Notes: generated by a model not told the origin, from the letters alone. A DNA stretch of 8,755 nucleotides from Methanosarcinales archaeon (GCA_025464645.1 JAODGF010000085.1:1-8755), one strand, 5' to 3'. Counted from the first letter of the stretch, positions 1-6,609 are shown. Numbers and translations are program-made.

Positions 1-1435
1 CCTGCAATCTACCCGTTGCTATTACCCTCCCTTCCTCCTTTGATTGCGCTGGCGTAACCTCTGCAATTATGGGAAGCATAACACCGGAATCTCCAACCAC
101 CGCGAGTCCATTCACCTTGCCGACTTCATACCCCTCGGTTTTGAACAATTTATAATCCTTCTTGTGCTCTAGGTATTCATCAGCCACTTGCTGCTCCACG
201 GATTTTGCCATCGCCTTTGCATTTATCACATGTTCCCCGGTTACATATTTAGCACCTTCTGCGCGGGCAATATCCCCAGCTACGCGCACCAAACCGCCAA
301 GGTCCCTCAGTATCAAAGTAAGGTGTCCCTTTCTACCAGATCTTCTTCTCGCTTCCCTTATTATCTCTTCCACGCCACTTCTATCAAAATGAGGAATCTT
401 TTTGTCCCGCCTCACTTCCTGGGCAATGAACCTGACAAGTTTTTTTCTGTTCTCTGCGGTATCGTCCATCGTATCTTTCATGTATATCTCGTATCCATAG
501 CCCTTGATTCGAGAACGAAGGGCGGGATGCATACCAGCTACGGCATCCAGATTGCCAGCAGCGATCATGATGAAATCACAAGGAACTGGTTCAGTTTTCA
601 CCATAGCTCCTGCACTTCTCTCTGATTGCCCTGTTATCGGATACTCCTTCTCCTGCAATGCCGTGAGCAGGTTCTGCTGCGCCTCTATCCTGAGCGTGTT
701 TATCTCATCAATGAAAAGAACGCCTTTATGCGCCTTGTGGATAGCGCCTGCCTCTACTCTATCGTGTGCTGGCGTCTCCAATCCTCCTGACTGGTAGGGA
801 TCATGCCTGACATCGCCGAGTAGAGCTCCGGAGTGCGCTCCCGTTGCATCTATGAAAGGCGCAGTCTCATGTCCGAAATTGGAAACAAGCAACTTCGGCA
901 TCATCGCCTCCTCCTTCGGCATCATCCATCTGAACACCAAAAGTAAAAGCGTAGCGGCAATCATTGACCAAAAAATGTACTCAACCTTAACTGGACTGAA
1001 TTGTAATGCATAAATAAAACCCATGCCTATAATGAGGAAGAAAGTGAACATGAGAAAAGTACTTCGCATCTGAATGCGTTTTCTCACTTCTACCTTCTGT
1101 GCATCCACTATTTCTTTTCCCTTACCATAAGGAACAACCCTTATCTTTGGTGTGTTTTTATCCTCTGCGTTGGGATATACCAATATATCCTGTAATTCCT
1201 CCTTTGGCAGCAATTCCGCCATGCTACTTCCAAGCATTGACTTCCCGGTGCCTGGAGTGCCTATCAGCATCACGTGTCTTCTCTGCTTAGCAGCTTTCTT
1301 TATTACTTCCACGGCATGTTCCTGCCCTATCACCTGATCAATCAGCAACTTCGGAACTTCTACATCCTCGGTTGTTTTTATTTCAACACCTGCTAACAGC
1401 TCGGTTTCCACTTGCTCCTCGTTTGATTCTGTCAT
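1..1435 (-). CDS. lonB: Archaeal LonB membrane-bound ATP-dependent protease (C-terminus beyond window)
   Basis: This encodes the first 478 residues of the archaeal B-type Lon protease, a membrane-anchored AAA+ machine that unfolds and degrades damaged or regulatory proteins at the inner face of the membrane. Translation shows a Walker A motif GTPGTGKS at residues 59-66. Two hydrophobic helices follow at about 125-146 and 153-172; they are inserted in the AAA+ domain and typical of LonB. Walker B is FIDEIN at 241-246, then come a sensor-1 stretch (AAGNLDA) and an arginine-finger-like HPALRSR. The protease domain begins near residue 445 and runs off the window edge at ATGRLQ, so the catalytic Ser and Lys are not visible. 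There is no long N-terminal LonA domain, as expected. The ATG at 1435 has an AAGGTGA ribosome site four bases upstream. The gene lies 81 bases downstream of aspartokinase in the same direction. Identity is very secure; completeness cannot be judged. Confidence 0.96.
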   Translation of the reverse strand, partial: MTESNEEQVETELLAGVEIKTTEDVEVPKLLIDQVIGQEHAVEVIKKAAKQRRHVMLIGTPGTGKSMLGSSMAELLPKEELQDILVYPNAEDKNTPKIRVVPYGKGKEIVDAQKVEVRKRIQMRSTFLMFTFFLIIGMGFIYALQFSPVKVEYIFWSMIAATLLLLVFRWMMPKEEAMMPKLLVSNFGHETAPFIDATGAHSGALLGDVRHDPYQSGGLETPAHDRVEAGAIHKAHKGVLFIDEINTLRIEAQQNLLTALQEKEYPITGQSERSAGAMVKTEPVPCDFIMIAAGNLDAVAGMHPALRSRIKGYGYEIYMKDTMDDTAENRKKLVRFIAQEVRRDKKIPHFDRSGVEEIIREARRRSGRKGHLTLILRDLGGLVRVAGDIARAEGAKYVTGEHVINAKAMAKSVEQQVADEYLEHKKDYKLFKTEGYEVGKVNGLAVVGDSGVMLPIIAEVTPAQSKEEGRVIATGRLQ

Positions 1436-1439
1436 GTCG

Positions 1440-1446
1440 TCACCTT
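1440..1446 (-). promoter_or_regulatory. Ribosome binding site of lonB
   Basis: On the minus strand AAGGTGA lies four bases before the ATG at 1435. It matches the archaeal 16S rRNA 3' end and supports this start for lonB. Confidence 0.6.
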
Positions 1447-1480
1447 CTTTTTATATCCTACATTAAATTAACAGTTTCAT

Positions 1481-1500
1481 AAGATAAATAGTTATATCTA
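1481..1500 (-). promoter_or_regulatory. Candidate TATA promoter for lonB
   Basis: In the 81-base gap between aspartokinase and lonB the minus strand reads TAGATATAAC TATTTATCTT. The TATTTATC part would serve as a TATA box, placing a start site near 1460 with a leader of about 25 bases. The gap is AT-rich throughout, so chance matches are easy; co-transcription from lysC is an alternative. Confidence 0.3.
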
Positions 1501-1516
1501 TTTTATTGTATTTTAA

Positions 1517-2920
1517 CTATACCCCCATCTCAAACACATCGTGTATCGCTTGTGCTGCCTTATAAGCATCTTCCTTTTTTACCACAAAAGAGATATTGAA
1601 CTCTGAGCTGCCTTGCGAGATCATTATCACGCTTATTCCTTCTTTACCAAGAGCGGAAAAGACTTTCCCGGCAACTCCCGGTGTTCCCGCCATTTCTGCT
1701 CCCACAACACCCATTGCGCAGACGTTGCTATTGGATGTGAAGTCGCGTATCACGGTGCCACCTGCGTTCATGCTCTGTATCGCGCCAACAGCTCGGTCCA
1801 ATTGCGCGCTATCTATAACGATAGATATTGTTCTTTCCGACGAACCCTGACTTATCATTATGATGTCCACCCCCTTAGCGGCTAAGACCGAGAATATACG
1901 TGCTGCAACGTCTGAGATGCTCCTCACACCTGCCCCAGCGATATTGATAATAGAAGTGTTTTCAATGAGAGTAATGGCTTTGGCAGCCTTTTTTGTTTTT
2001 TCCGGCTCCTCACCAATAAGCGTGCCCTTATCTTCAGGCTTGAGTAAATTTTTCACACGTATCGGTATCCTTTTTCTCATTGCAGGTTCTATTGCCCTTG
2101 GATGAAGAACAGAAGCGCCGAAATAAGATAGTTCCATCGCCTCTGCGTATGAGATATAGGGAATCTTTCTTGCATTCCGTATTATCTTGGGATCTGCACT
2201 CATTATCCCCTCCGTTTCTTTCCAGAGCCATATTTCATCAGCATCTATCGCCGCACCAATTATGGTGGCGGTGTAGTCAGAGCCACCTCTACCCAACGTT
2301 GTTATTATCCCCTTCTTCGTTTCACCGGTATATCCGCTAACGACGGGTATTTTACCACCGTCCAATAAAGGCATAATTCTCGCTCTTATCGTCGCTTCTG
2401 CGCCTCTTGTTAACTGCGCATTGCCATAGTCTTCATTCGTTATTATTCCCGCACCACCACCAGTAAGATGCACTGCGTCCATTCCCGCTGATTGTAACGC
2501 ACCAGCCAATATGGGCGCCGCTAATCTTTCACCGAACGAAACGATATAGTCCAGTGACCTCGCGGTCAATTCGCCTAAAAGGCATATACCAATCAAAGCT
2601 TTCTCCATCTCCCCTATTCTTTCTTTTATCTCTTTCTTCACCATGCTCAACACATGCTTATTGGCTATCGCCTCAGATGCCGCTATTTCATGCTTATTTT
2701 TCAAATCCTCCACAAATTCTTTTACCTTTTCCACTTCGCCTTCTTTTGATATCCTGGCTGCGTTTTCGTGTAATATATCAGTGACTTTGAAAATTGCGGA
2801 GGTAACCACGACCATTTCCTTTTTCCCTTCTTCTTTGCACCTCCGTATCAAGTCCGCCACTGCCTTTATCTTTCCACCATCTGCCACTGCTCCCCCTCCA
2901 AACTTCATCACCAGTCTCAT
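1517..2920 (-). CDS. lysC: Aspartate kinase with two C-terminal ACT domains
   Basis: A 467-residue aspartokinase, which phosphorylates L-aspartate to aspartyl-4-phosphate, the first step toward lysine, threonine, methionine and isoleucine; cytoplasmic. The amino-acid kinase domain covers about residues 1-305: a glycine-rich KFGGGAV at 6-12, SFGERL at 128-133, TTLGRGGSDYTA at 207-218, and a nucleotide-site region ending GIMSADP at 238-244. Two ACT domains follow at about 316-385 and 398-465, each with an ISQGSSE motif (357-363 and 434-440); these normally bind inhibitory amino acids. Length and order match archaeal monofunctional enzymes such as the Methanocaldococcus jannaschii one. Two differences stand out: the family's usual KFGGTSV reads KFGGGAV, and the common WTDV motif reads WKET at 233-236. 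In ACT1 the residue usually Asn after the serine motif is Thr (SSERTIS), whereas ACT2 keeps Asn (SSEFNIS). The ATG at 2920 has AGGTGA eight bases upstream. It is divergent from the thermosome gene and may be co-transcribed with lonB. Confidence 0.95.
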   Translation of the reverse strand: MRLVMKFGGGAVADGGKIKAVADLIRRCKEEGKKEMVVVTSAIFKVTDILHENAARISKEGEVEKVKEFVEDLKNKHEIAASEAIANKHVLSMVKKEIKERIGEMEKALIGICLLGELTARSLDYIVSFGERLAAPILAGALQSAGMDAVHLTGGGAGIITNEDYGNAQLTRGAEATIRARIMPLLDGGKIPVVSGYTGETKKGIITTLGRGGSDYTATIIGAAIDADEIWLWKETEGIMSADPKIIRNARKIPYISYAEAMELSYFGASVLHPRAIEPAMRKRIPIRVKNLLKPEDKGTLIGEEPEKTKKAAKAITLIENTSIINIAGAGVRSISDVAARIFSVLAAKGVDIIMISQGSSERTISIVIDSAQLDRAVGAIQSMNAGGTVIRDFTSNSNVCAMGVVGAEMAGTPGVAGKVFSALGKEGISVIMISQGSSEFNISFVVKKEDAYKAAQAIHDVFEMGV

Positions 2921-2928
2921 TTACTTAC

Positions 2929-2934
2929 TCACCT
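2929..2934 (-). promoter_or_regulatory. Ribosome binding site of aspartokinase
   Basis: AGGTGA on the minus strand, eight bases before the ATG at 2920, is a strong archaeal Shine-Dalgarno match and supports the chosen start. Confidence 0.6.
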
Positions 2935-2950
2935 GCTTCTATTCCTATTC

Positions 2951-2970
2951 CAAAAAGCATTTATATAACT
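2951..2970. promoter_or_regulatory. Divergent promoter with palindromic TATA element (lysC / thermosome)
   Basis: The 108-base gap between two divergent genes contains CATTTATATAACT. Its core TTATATAA (2961-2968) is a perfect palindrome, so it could be read as a TATA box in both directions. On the plus strand it is preceded by a purine-rich stretch (CAAAAAGCA) compatible with a TFB recognition element, and predicts a start near 2989 with a leader of about 40 bases for the thermosome gene. On the minus strand it would give a leader of about 15-20 bases for aspartokinase. The position fits both genes, but use in both directions is inferred. Confidence 0.55.
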
Positions 2971-3014
2971 TGGGTTTAAATTAAAAAATAAATAAAGTTG
3001 CATAGAAAATTAAA

Positions 3015-3021
3015 GAGGTAG
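3015..3021 (+). promoter_or_regulatory. Ribosome binding site of thermosome gene
   Basis: GAGGTAG lies seven bases before the ATG at 3029, a good match to the archaeal anti-Shine-Dalgarno sequence. It fixes the start at MAGQLGG, the usual N-terminus of thermosome subunits. Confidence 0.6.
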
Positions 3022-3028
3022 CGTAGAA

Positions 3029-4672
3029 ATGGCAGGACAGTTAGGTGGAATACCGGTATTGGTATTGAGGGAAGGGAGTGAGAGAACACGAGGGAGAGAG
3101 GCGCAGAGCACGAACATAAATGCAGCGAAGGCAGTTGCTTCTGCTGTTCGCACTACTTTGGGTCCAAAAGGGATGGATAAGATGCTTGTGGATTCTCTTG
3201 GTGATGTGGTTATAACAAACGACGGTGTGACCATTCTTAAGGAGATGGACATAGATAGCCCGGCAGCGAAGATGATGGTAGAGGTTGCGAAAACGGTGGA
3301 TGAGGAAGCAGGTGACGGCACGACGACTTCTGTTGTAATTGGAGGTGAACTGCTAAAGAGGGCTGAGGAGCTATTGGAACAGGAATTGCATCCATCGGTA
3401 ATCACTTCAGGATACAGACTTGCGGCAGAAAGGGCGAAAAAGGTGCTGGATGATATTGCTATGGATATAGACATAAACAATGACGAAGAGCTGAAGAAAA
3501 TAGCACGAACCGCAATAACCGGGAAATTCTCAGAGGGTTATCGTAATTTCCTATCGAGAATTGCAATAAAGGCGGTTAAGGCAATCGTGGAAACTGGTCA
3601 TGGAGGGAAAAGAGTGGTTGACACAGAAAATATAAATGTGGAGAAGAAAGTTGGAGGGAGAATAGGAGACACAGAGTTAGTGCAGGGAATGGCACTGGAT
3701 AAAGAGATAGTGCATCCCGGGATGCCGCGAAAAGTAGAAGATGCAAAGATAGCATTGATTAACGCAGCGCTGGAGGTGAAGAAGACAGAAACGAGTGCAG
3801 AAGTGAAGATAACGTCATCAGACCAGCTAAAGGGCTTCCTTGAGGAAGAGGAGAGAACGATGCACCGGATGGCGGAGCGCATAAAAGAAAGCGGTGCGAA
3901 TGTTGTGATCTGCCAGAAGGGGATAGATGATGTCGTGCAGCATTATCTTGCTAAGGAAGGCATTGTTGCTGTACGAAGGGCAAAGAAAAGCGATATGGAG
4001 AAACTGGAAAAAGCTACCGGGGGTAGAATAATAACTAACGTGGGTGAGATAAGCGAAAGTGATTTAGGGCATGCTGGCTTAGTGGAAGAGAGAAAGATAG
4101 CGGGTGATAAGATGCTGTTTATACAGGAGTGCGAGAATCCTCATGCGGTCTCCATAGTGCTAAGAGGCGGTACAGAACACGTAGTGGATGAAGTTGAGCG
4201 CGCTTTACATGATATGCTCCGGGTGACTGGCTGCATAATCGAGGATGGAAAAGCAGTTGCAGGCGGCGGTGCAGTAGAGACTGAACTGGCGCTGCGCGTG
4301 CGAGAATACAGTGCGTCACTAAAAGGAAGAGAGCAATTGGCAGTGGAGAATTTCGCAGCAGCGGTGGAGATAATACCGCGAACGTTAGCTGAAAATTCCG
4401 GGCTCGACCCGATAGACAAGCTGGTGGAGTTGAAAGCCGCACATGAACGAGGCGAAAAGAATGCTGGTCTGGATGCTTATACGGGCAAAATCGTTGATAT
4501 GTGGCAAAGAGGCGTGATAGAACCGTTGCGAACTAAGAAACAATCGCTGGAATCCGCAGTAGAGGCTGCAACGATGATACTCCGGATAGACGATGTGATT
4601 GCGTCAAAGCGCGAGGAACTACCGCCTGCGGGAGCACCAGGAGTGCCACCGGGCGGGATGCCACCTTATTAA
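3029..4672 (+). CDS. thsA: Thermosome subunit (group II chaperonin, Hsp60/CCT family)
   Basis: A 547-residue subunit of the archaeal thermosome, the double-ring ATP-dependent chaperonin that folds cytosolic proteins and is often heat-induced. The full family length is present. The N-terminus carries the conserved IPVLVLREG segment. The equatorial ATP site has TLGPKGMD (43-50), NDGVTIL (64-70) and GDGTTT (95-100, with the catalytic-type Asp at 96). The second equatorial half has EDGKAVAGGGAVE at 405-417. The C-terminus ends in a short flexible glycine/proline-rich tail closing with GGMPPY, typical of thermosome tails that project into the cavity. Only one subunit is in the window; whether the cell builds homo- or hetero-oligomers cannot be told, so the letter in the gene symbol is arbitrary. 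It has its own promoter divergent from aspartokinase and is followed by a T-rich tract. Composition looks like its neighbours and there is no sign of damage. Confidence 0.97.
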   Translation: MAGQLGGIPVLVLREGSERTRGREAQSTNINAAKAVASAVRTTLGPKGMDKMLVDSLGDVVITNDGVTILKEMDIDSPAAKMMVEVAKTVDEEAGDGTTTSVVIGGELLKRAEELLEQELHPSVITSGYRLAAERAKKVLDDIAMDIDINNDEELKKIARTAITGKFSEGYRNFLSRIAIKAVKAIVETGHGGKRVVDTENINVEKKVGGRIGDTELVQGMALDKEIVHPGMPRKVEDAKIALINAALEVKKTETSAEVKITSSDQLKGFLEEEERTMHRMAERIKESGANVVICQKGIDDVVQHYLAKEGIVAVRRAKKSDMEKLEKATGGRIITNVGEISESDLGHAGLVEERKIAGDKMLFIQECENPHAVSIVLRGGTEHVVDEVERALHDMLRVTGCIIEDGKAVAGGGAVETELALRVREYSASLKGREQLAVENFAAAVEIIPRTLAENSGLDPIDKLVELKAAHERGEKNAGLDAYTGKIVDMWQRGVIEPLRTKKQSLESAVEAATMILRIDDVIASKREELPPAGAPGVPPGGMPPY

Positions 4673-4685
4673 TCTTTAAAAATCC

Positions 4686-4714
4686 CCATTTTCTTCTTTT
4701 TTATTTTAGTTTTT
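4686..4714 (+). terminator. T-rich transcription terminator after thermosome gene
   Basis: From about 4689 to 4714 the plus strand is nearly all T with a few C, A and G, starting 14 bases after the stop codon at 4672. Archaeal RNA polymerase terminates at such oligo-T runs without needing a hairpin, and no clear stem precedes it. It lies where the thermosome transcript meets the end of the minus-strand remnant below. Confidence 0.5.
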
Positions 4715-4933
4715 GGAAAAGATGCTCACGTGCATCCTCAAATCCACCATCTTTAAGCCATTTATCATAGGTATCTGAGTATTACATCTGTAACCCATTA
4801 AATCTATCAATCTGGGCGTTGTATTCTTTCATAAGTTAAATATTCTTTAAATTCTCAATGCGATTTCAGCGTTAATTCCTTGCGTTTCAACCATATTCCA
4901 GAAATCAATCGCCATATCCGCACAAACAAATAA
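4701..4933 (-). pseudogene. Degraded remnant, possibly of a transglutaminase-like archaeal protein
   Basis: No intact reading frame exists here, but the minus strand gives protein-like pieces in different frames. From 4933 to 4847 it reads LFVCADMAIDFWNM and then VETQGINAEIA before a stop. A short piece FKEYLTY follows in another frame. From 4832 to 4701 it reads KEYNAQIDRFNGLQM, one in-frame stop at 4784-4782, then YSDTYDKWLKDGGFEDAREH and a terminal stop. A cysteine in a C-A-D-x-A context followed by W-N-M and an N-A-x-I segment is the pattern around the nucleophile of transglutaminase-like domains. The order of pieces suggests a gene that lost its middle section (normally holding the His and Asp) and gained frameshifts. 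That this is decayed coding sequence I hold fairly likely; the family assignment is an inference from memory. It abuts the broken HEPN gene and converges on the thermosome gene. Confidence 0.45.
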
Positions 4934-5342
4934 GTTCTTTTTTCGTCAACTTCCTTGACGAGTTCGTCCGTGATTTTTAGCTCATCCTTTTTGTATTGCA
5001 CGCTTTTACGTTTTTGGAGTTTTATTCCTTCCTTTTGGCAGATATAAACGCCTCATCGTGTGCAACTCTGTTTCTGATATTATTTACAAACATAACAGCC
5101 TCAGCTATCCTGCCAATCCGTTCTTCATCGATATTTTCCCTTTTACAAATCTTTTTAAAAATATCGATTTTACGTCCAAATCCTATCTGTTCCACTAAAA
5201 TTAAATCCCTTAAAAGAGAGGTTTTATAGCTTTGAGGGGCGCAAAAATAGTTAGATATGAAGTAATCCAGAGTAGATTCCACATCGAGTCCTATTCTTAA
5301 AATTTCACCACAATTCCTATGAAAGATTTGATCTTCTTCCAC
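4934..5342 (-). pseudogene. HEPN-domain protein gene, apparently frameshifted
   Basis: From a GTG at 5342, preceded by GAGGT four bases upstream, an open frame encodes 106 helical residues ending at a stop at 5022. Near its end is RNRVAH (residues 90-95), the Rx4H motif of HEPN domains, which in many members is an RNase active site and is often found in toxin or defence proteins. I cannot name the subfamily. After the stop, the frame offset by one base reads on smoothly as EGIKLQKRKSVQYKKDELKI and then TDELVKEVDEKR, which looks like the charged C-terminal helix of the same protein. The overlap of frames near 5025-5030 is what a single missing base would leave. The product may therefore be a 106-residue truncated protein, a pseudogene, or an intact gene with a sequencing error. 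No obvious nucleotidyltransferase (MNT) antitoxin partner is present beside it. The C-terminal reading passes directly into the transglutaminase-like remnant around 4933. Confidence 0.5.
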
Positions 5343-5581
5343 TTTTACCTCGTGATTTAGGCACTACGGAGGATAGCGAAGCCTCAGTAAGTTTTAATCT
5401 CATTTCCGAATCCATTTTCTTTTATTTTGGGTCTGGCTTCTTTAGGGTAATAAACTGCATAACTGGAAGTTCACGAAGAGAAGGCTGATAAGAAGTTGTC
5501 CAAGTATTATGTCTAATAATTAAATTGTAGAGACACTACTATACTCTTCCACCGCCTTCCCTCCTTGCCCTTTTCCTTCGT
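5343..5581 (-). other. Gene-free stretch with short coding-like scraps
   Basis: These 239 bases lie between the hsp20 stop and the HEPN start and hold no complete gene. On the minus strand two short readings look protein-like. One runs from about 5530 to a stop at 5422 and includes SYQPSLRELPVMQFITLKKP. The other runs from an ATG at 5415 to a stop at 5327, giving a basic 32-residue peptide beginning MDSEMRLKLTEASLS that overlaps the HEPN start. Neither has a clear ribosome site or recognisable family. They may be further fragments of the decayed patch, or chance. No RNA gene, repeat array or insertion-sequence end is seen. Confidence 0.3.
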
Positions 5582-6232
5582 TCAATCCAGCGATATAGTA
5601 GTCTTCTTCTTCTCGCCCTCTTTCTTTGTTATCCGCACACTGAGCACGCCGTTTTTATAAGTCGCCTTTGCAGTTTCAGGCTTTACCGGTATATCGAAAG
5701 GTATCTCCTTATAGAACCTTTTCTCGTTTTCCGTTCTTATTTCCAGCGAGTCCTCAGTTGCATGCAATTTTATATCGCGCTTCTCGACACCTGGCAATTC
5801 CGCCACGACTTCATAATAATCCTTCTGCTCCATCACATCTATCAAAGGTTCGCGTTCACCCCTTGGAACAGGCTCTATTCTTCGGTACGAAGGTCTTATA
5901 TTCCCAAACTCTTTTATCTCCGGCGCCTTCCCCGGCTCCTTTGTATAAGAGAACCCGTAGATGAAAGGACCGTATCTTCTTACCTTTCCCTCCGGCGTCT
6001 CTTCCTCCGTCACAAAATCCTTGAACTCCTCAGGCAATTCCTCTTCTAATCTCCTCATCATCTCTTCAAACGGGTCTCTTAACCACTCTTCTATGTCCTC
6101 CGGCTCTCTTCTCCACCTTCGCGCGAATTCCTCCTCAAATGGCAGTGGCAGTCTTCTCGTCTCCTCGAACATCCGCTCTATATACTTCTCCATCAAATCA
6201 AATATTGAGGGTCTTCTTCTTTTTTCCGCCAT
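5582..6232 (-). CDS. hsp20: Small heat-shock protein, Hsp20 / alpha-crystallin family
   Basis: A 216-residue small heat-shock protein, an ATP-independent holdase that keeps unfolding proteins soluble until chaperonins refold them. The alpha-crystallin domain spans about residues 128-203. It starts at PLIDVMEQKDYYEV, contains AELPGV at 144-149, and ends with the family signature ATYKNGVLSV at 190-199. A short basic tail ends in ISL (213-215), an I-x-L version of the IxI anchor that links dimers into oligomers. The N-terminal arm is long (about 125 residues against 40-60 in short members) and extremely charged, with runs of Glu and Arg and two predicted amphipathic helices; then comes a YGPFIYGFSY segment seen in longer archaeal Hsp20 proteins. 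The ATG at 6232 is preceded by GGAAGGTGA, with eleven bases between. The gene starts 32 bases after the rpl21e stop and so is probably in that operon, though a TATA-like site in the gap may add heat-specific expression. Confidence 0.94.
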   Translation of the reverse strand: MAEKRRRPSIFDLMEKYIERMFEETRRLPLPFEEEFARRWRREPEDIEEWLRDPFEEMMRRLEEELPEEFKDFVTEEETPEGKVRRYGPFIYGFSYTKEPGKAPEIKEFGNIRPSYRRIEPVPRGEREPLIDVMEQKDYYEVVAELPGVEKRDIKLHATEDSLEIRTENEKRFYKEIPFDIPVKPETAKATYKNGVLSVRITKKEGEKKKTTISLD

Positions 6233-6250
6233 GCTTTATTATTTCACCTT

Positions 6251-6263
6251 CCGTATATAAAAA
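6251..6263 (-). promoter_or_regulatory. Possible internal promoter for hsp20
   Basis: In the 32-base gap between rpl21e and hsp20 the minus strand reads TTTTTTATATACG. This TATA-like element is centred about 24-26 bases before the hsp20 ATG, the spacing that would give a nearly leaderless transcript. A ribosome site (GGAAGGTGA) also lies in the gap and would be lost from such a transcript, so read-through from the rpl21e promoter is the competing explanation. Confidence 0.35.
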
Positions 6264-6264
6264 A

Positions 6265-6576
6265 CTATCCCCTAATTTCTTGTGGGCTCAGATGCTCAGG
6301 ACGAATAAATAACTCCTTCACCCTTTTCCTTTGCCTTTTTCCATCTGATACTTCCACGATATACGCCCTTCCTTGCTCTCCTATTATCTTACCAGTCATG
6401 CCGTGAAATCTTTGATGTGGCATGCCTTTATGGACGCTCGGGTCTATGCGGATATGTACGCTTTCCCCGGGTTCAAATCTTTGAATTGTTCTGCTTATTG
6501 GAGACAGCCCTCGCTCCCTTTTTCTCTTGCTCAACTTCTTCCTTGTTCCTTTCCTCTCCCCATGTGAACGTGGCAT
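6265..6576 (-). CDS. rpl21e: Large-subunit ribosomal protein L21e
   Basis: A 103-residue basic protein of the 50S subunit of archaeal ribosomes, shared with eukaryotes and absent from bacteria. The sequence follows the family from end to end: MPRSHGERKGTRKKL at the start, RERGLSP at 20-26, FEPGESVHI at 34-42, the hallmark DPSVHKGMPHQRFHG at 45-59, and an SH3-like core with GRAYIVEV at 69-76, closing with IRPEHLSP at 91-98. The C-terminus runs a few residues past the usual end. The ATG at 6576 has a weak GGGT ribosome site. The gene lies directly upstream of hsp20 in the same direction and divergent from mpgS. Confidence 0.96.
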   Translation of the reverse strand: MPRSHGERKGTRKKLSKRKRERGLSPISRTIQRFEPGESVHIRIDPSVHKGMPHQRFHGMTGKIIGEQGRAYIVEVSDGKRQRKRVKELFIRPEHLSPQEIRG

Positions 6577-6609
6577 TTTTTACCCTTTTAAATTATCACA
6601 TTATAAGCA

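Noticed and set aside
188..797. Plus-strand ORFs opposite lonB
   Set aside because: The minus strand encodes the LonB AAA+ domain with all its motifs here; the plus-strand frames are shadows of it.
3010..3480. A 156-residue minus-strand ORF opposite the thermosome gene
   Set aside because: It is Ser/Ala/Thr-rich low-complexity antisense of a strongly conserved coding region and has no independent ribosome site or family.
5000..5040. Programmed -1 frameshift to extend the HEPN protein
   Set aside because: The junction (AAAAGGAAGGAATAAAAC) has purine runs but no classic slippery heptamer plus downstream structure that I can identify. Mutation or sequencing error is simpler.
5327..5415. A 32-residue minus-strand ORF (MDSEMRLKLTEASLS...) overlapping the HEPN start
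   Set aside because: It has no clear ribosome site, no recognised family, and overlaps the better supported HEPN start. It could be an antitoxin-like leader, but nothing in the sequence shows this.
4673..5581. Possible CRISPR array, tRNA or insertion-sequence ends in the gene-poor patch
   Set aside because: I found no repeated spacer-sized units, no tRNA-like cloverleaf, and no terminal inverted repeats or transposase motifs.
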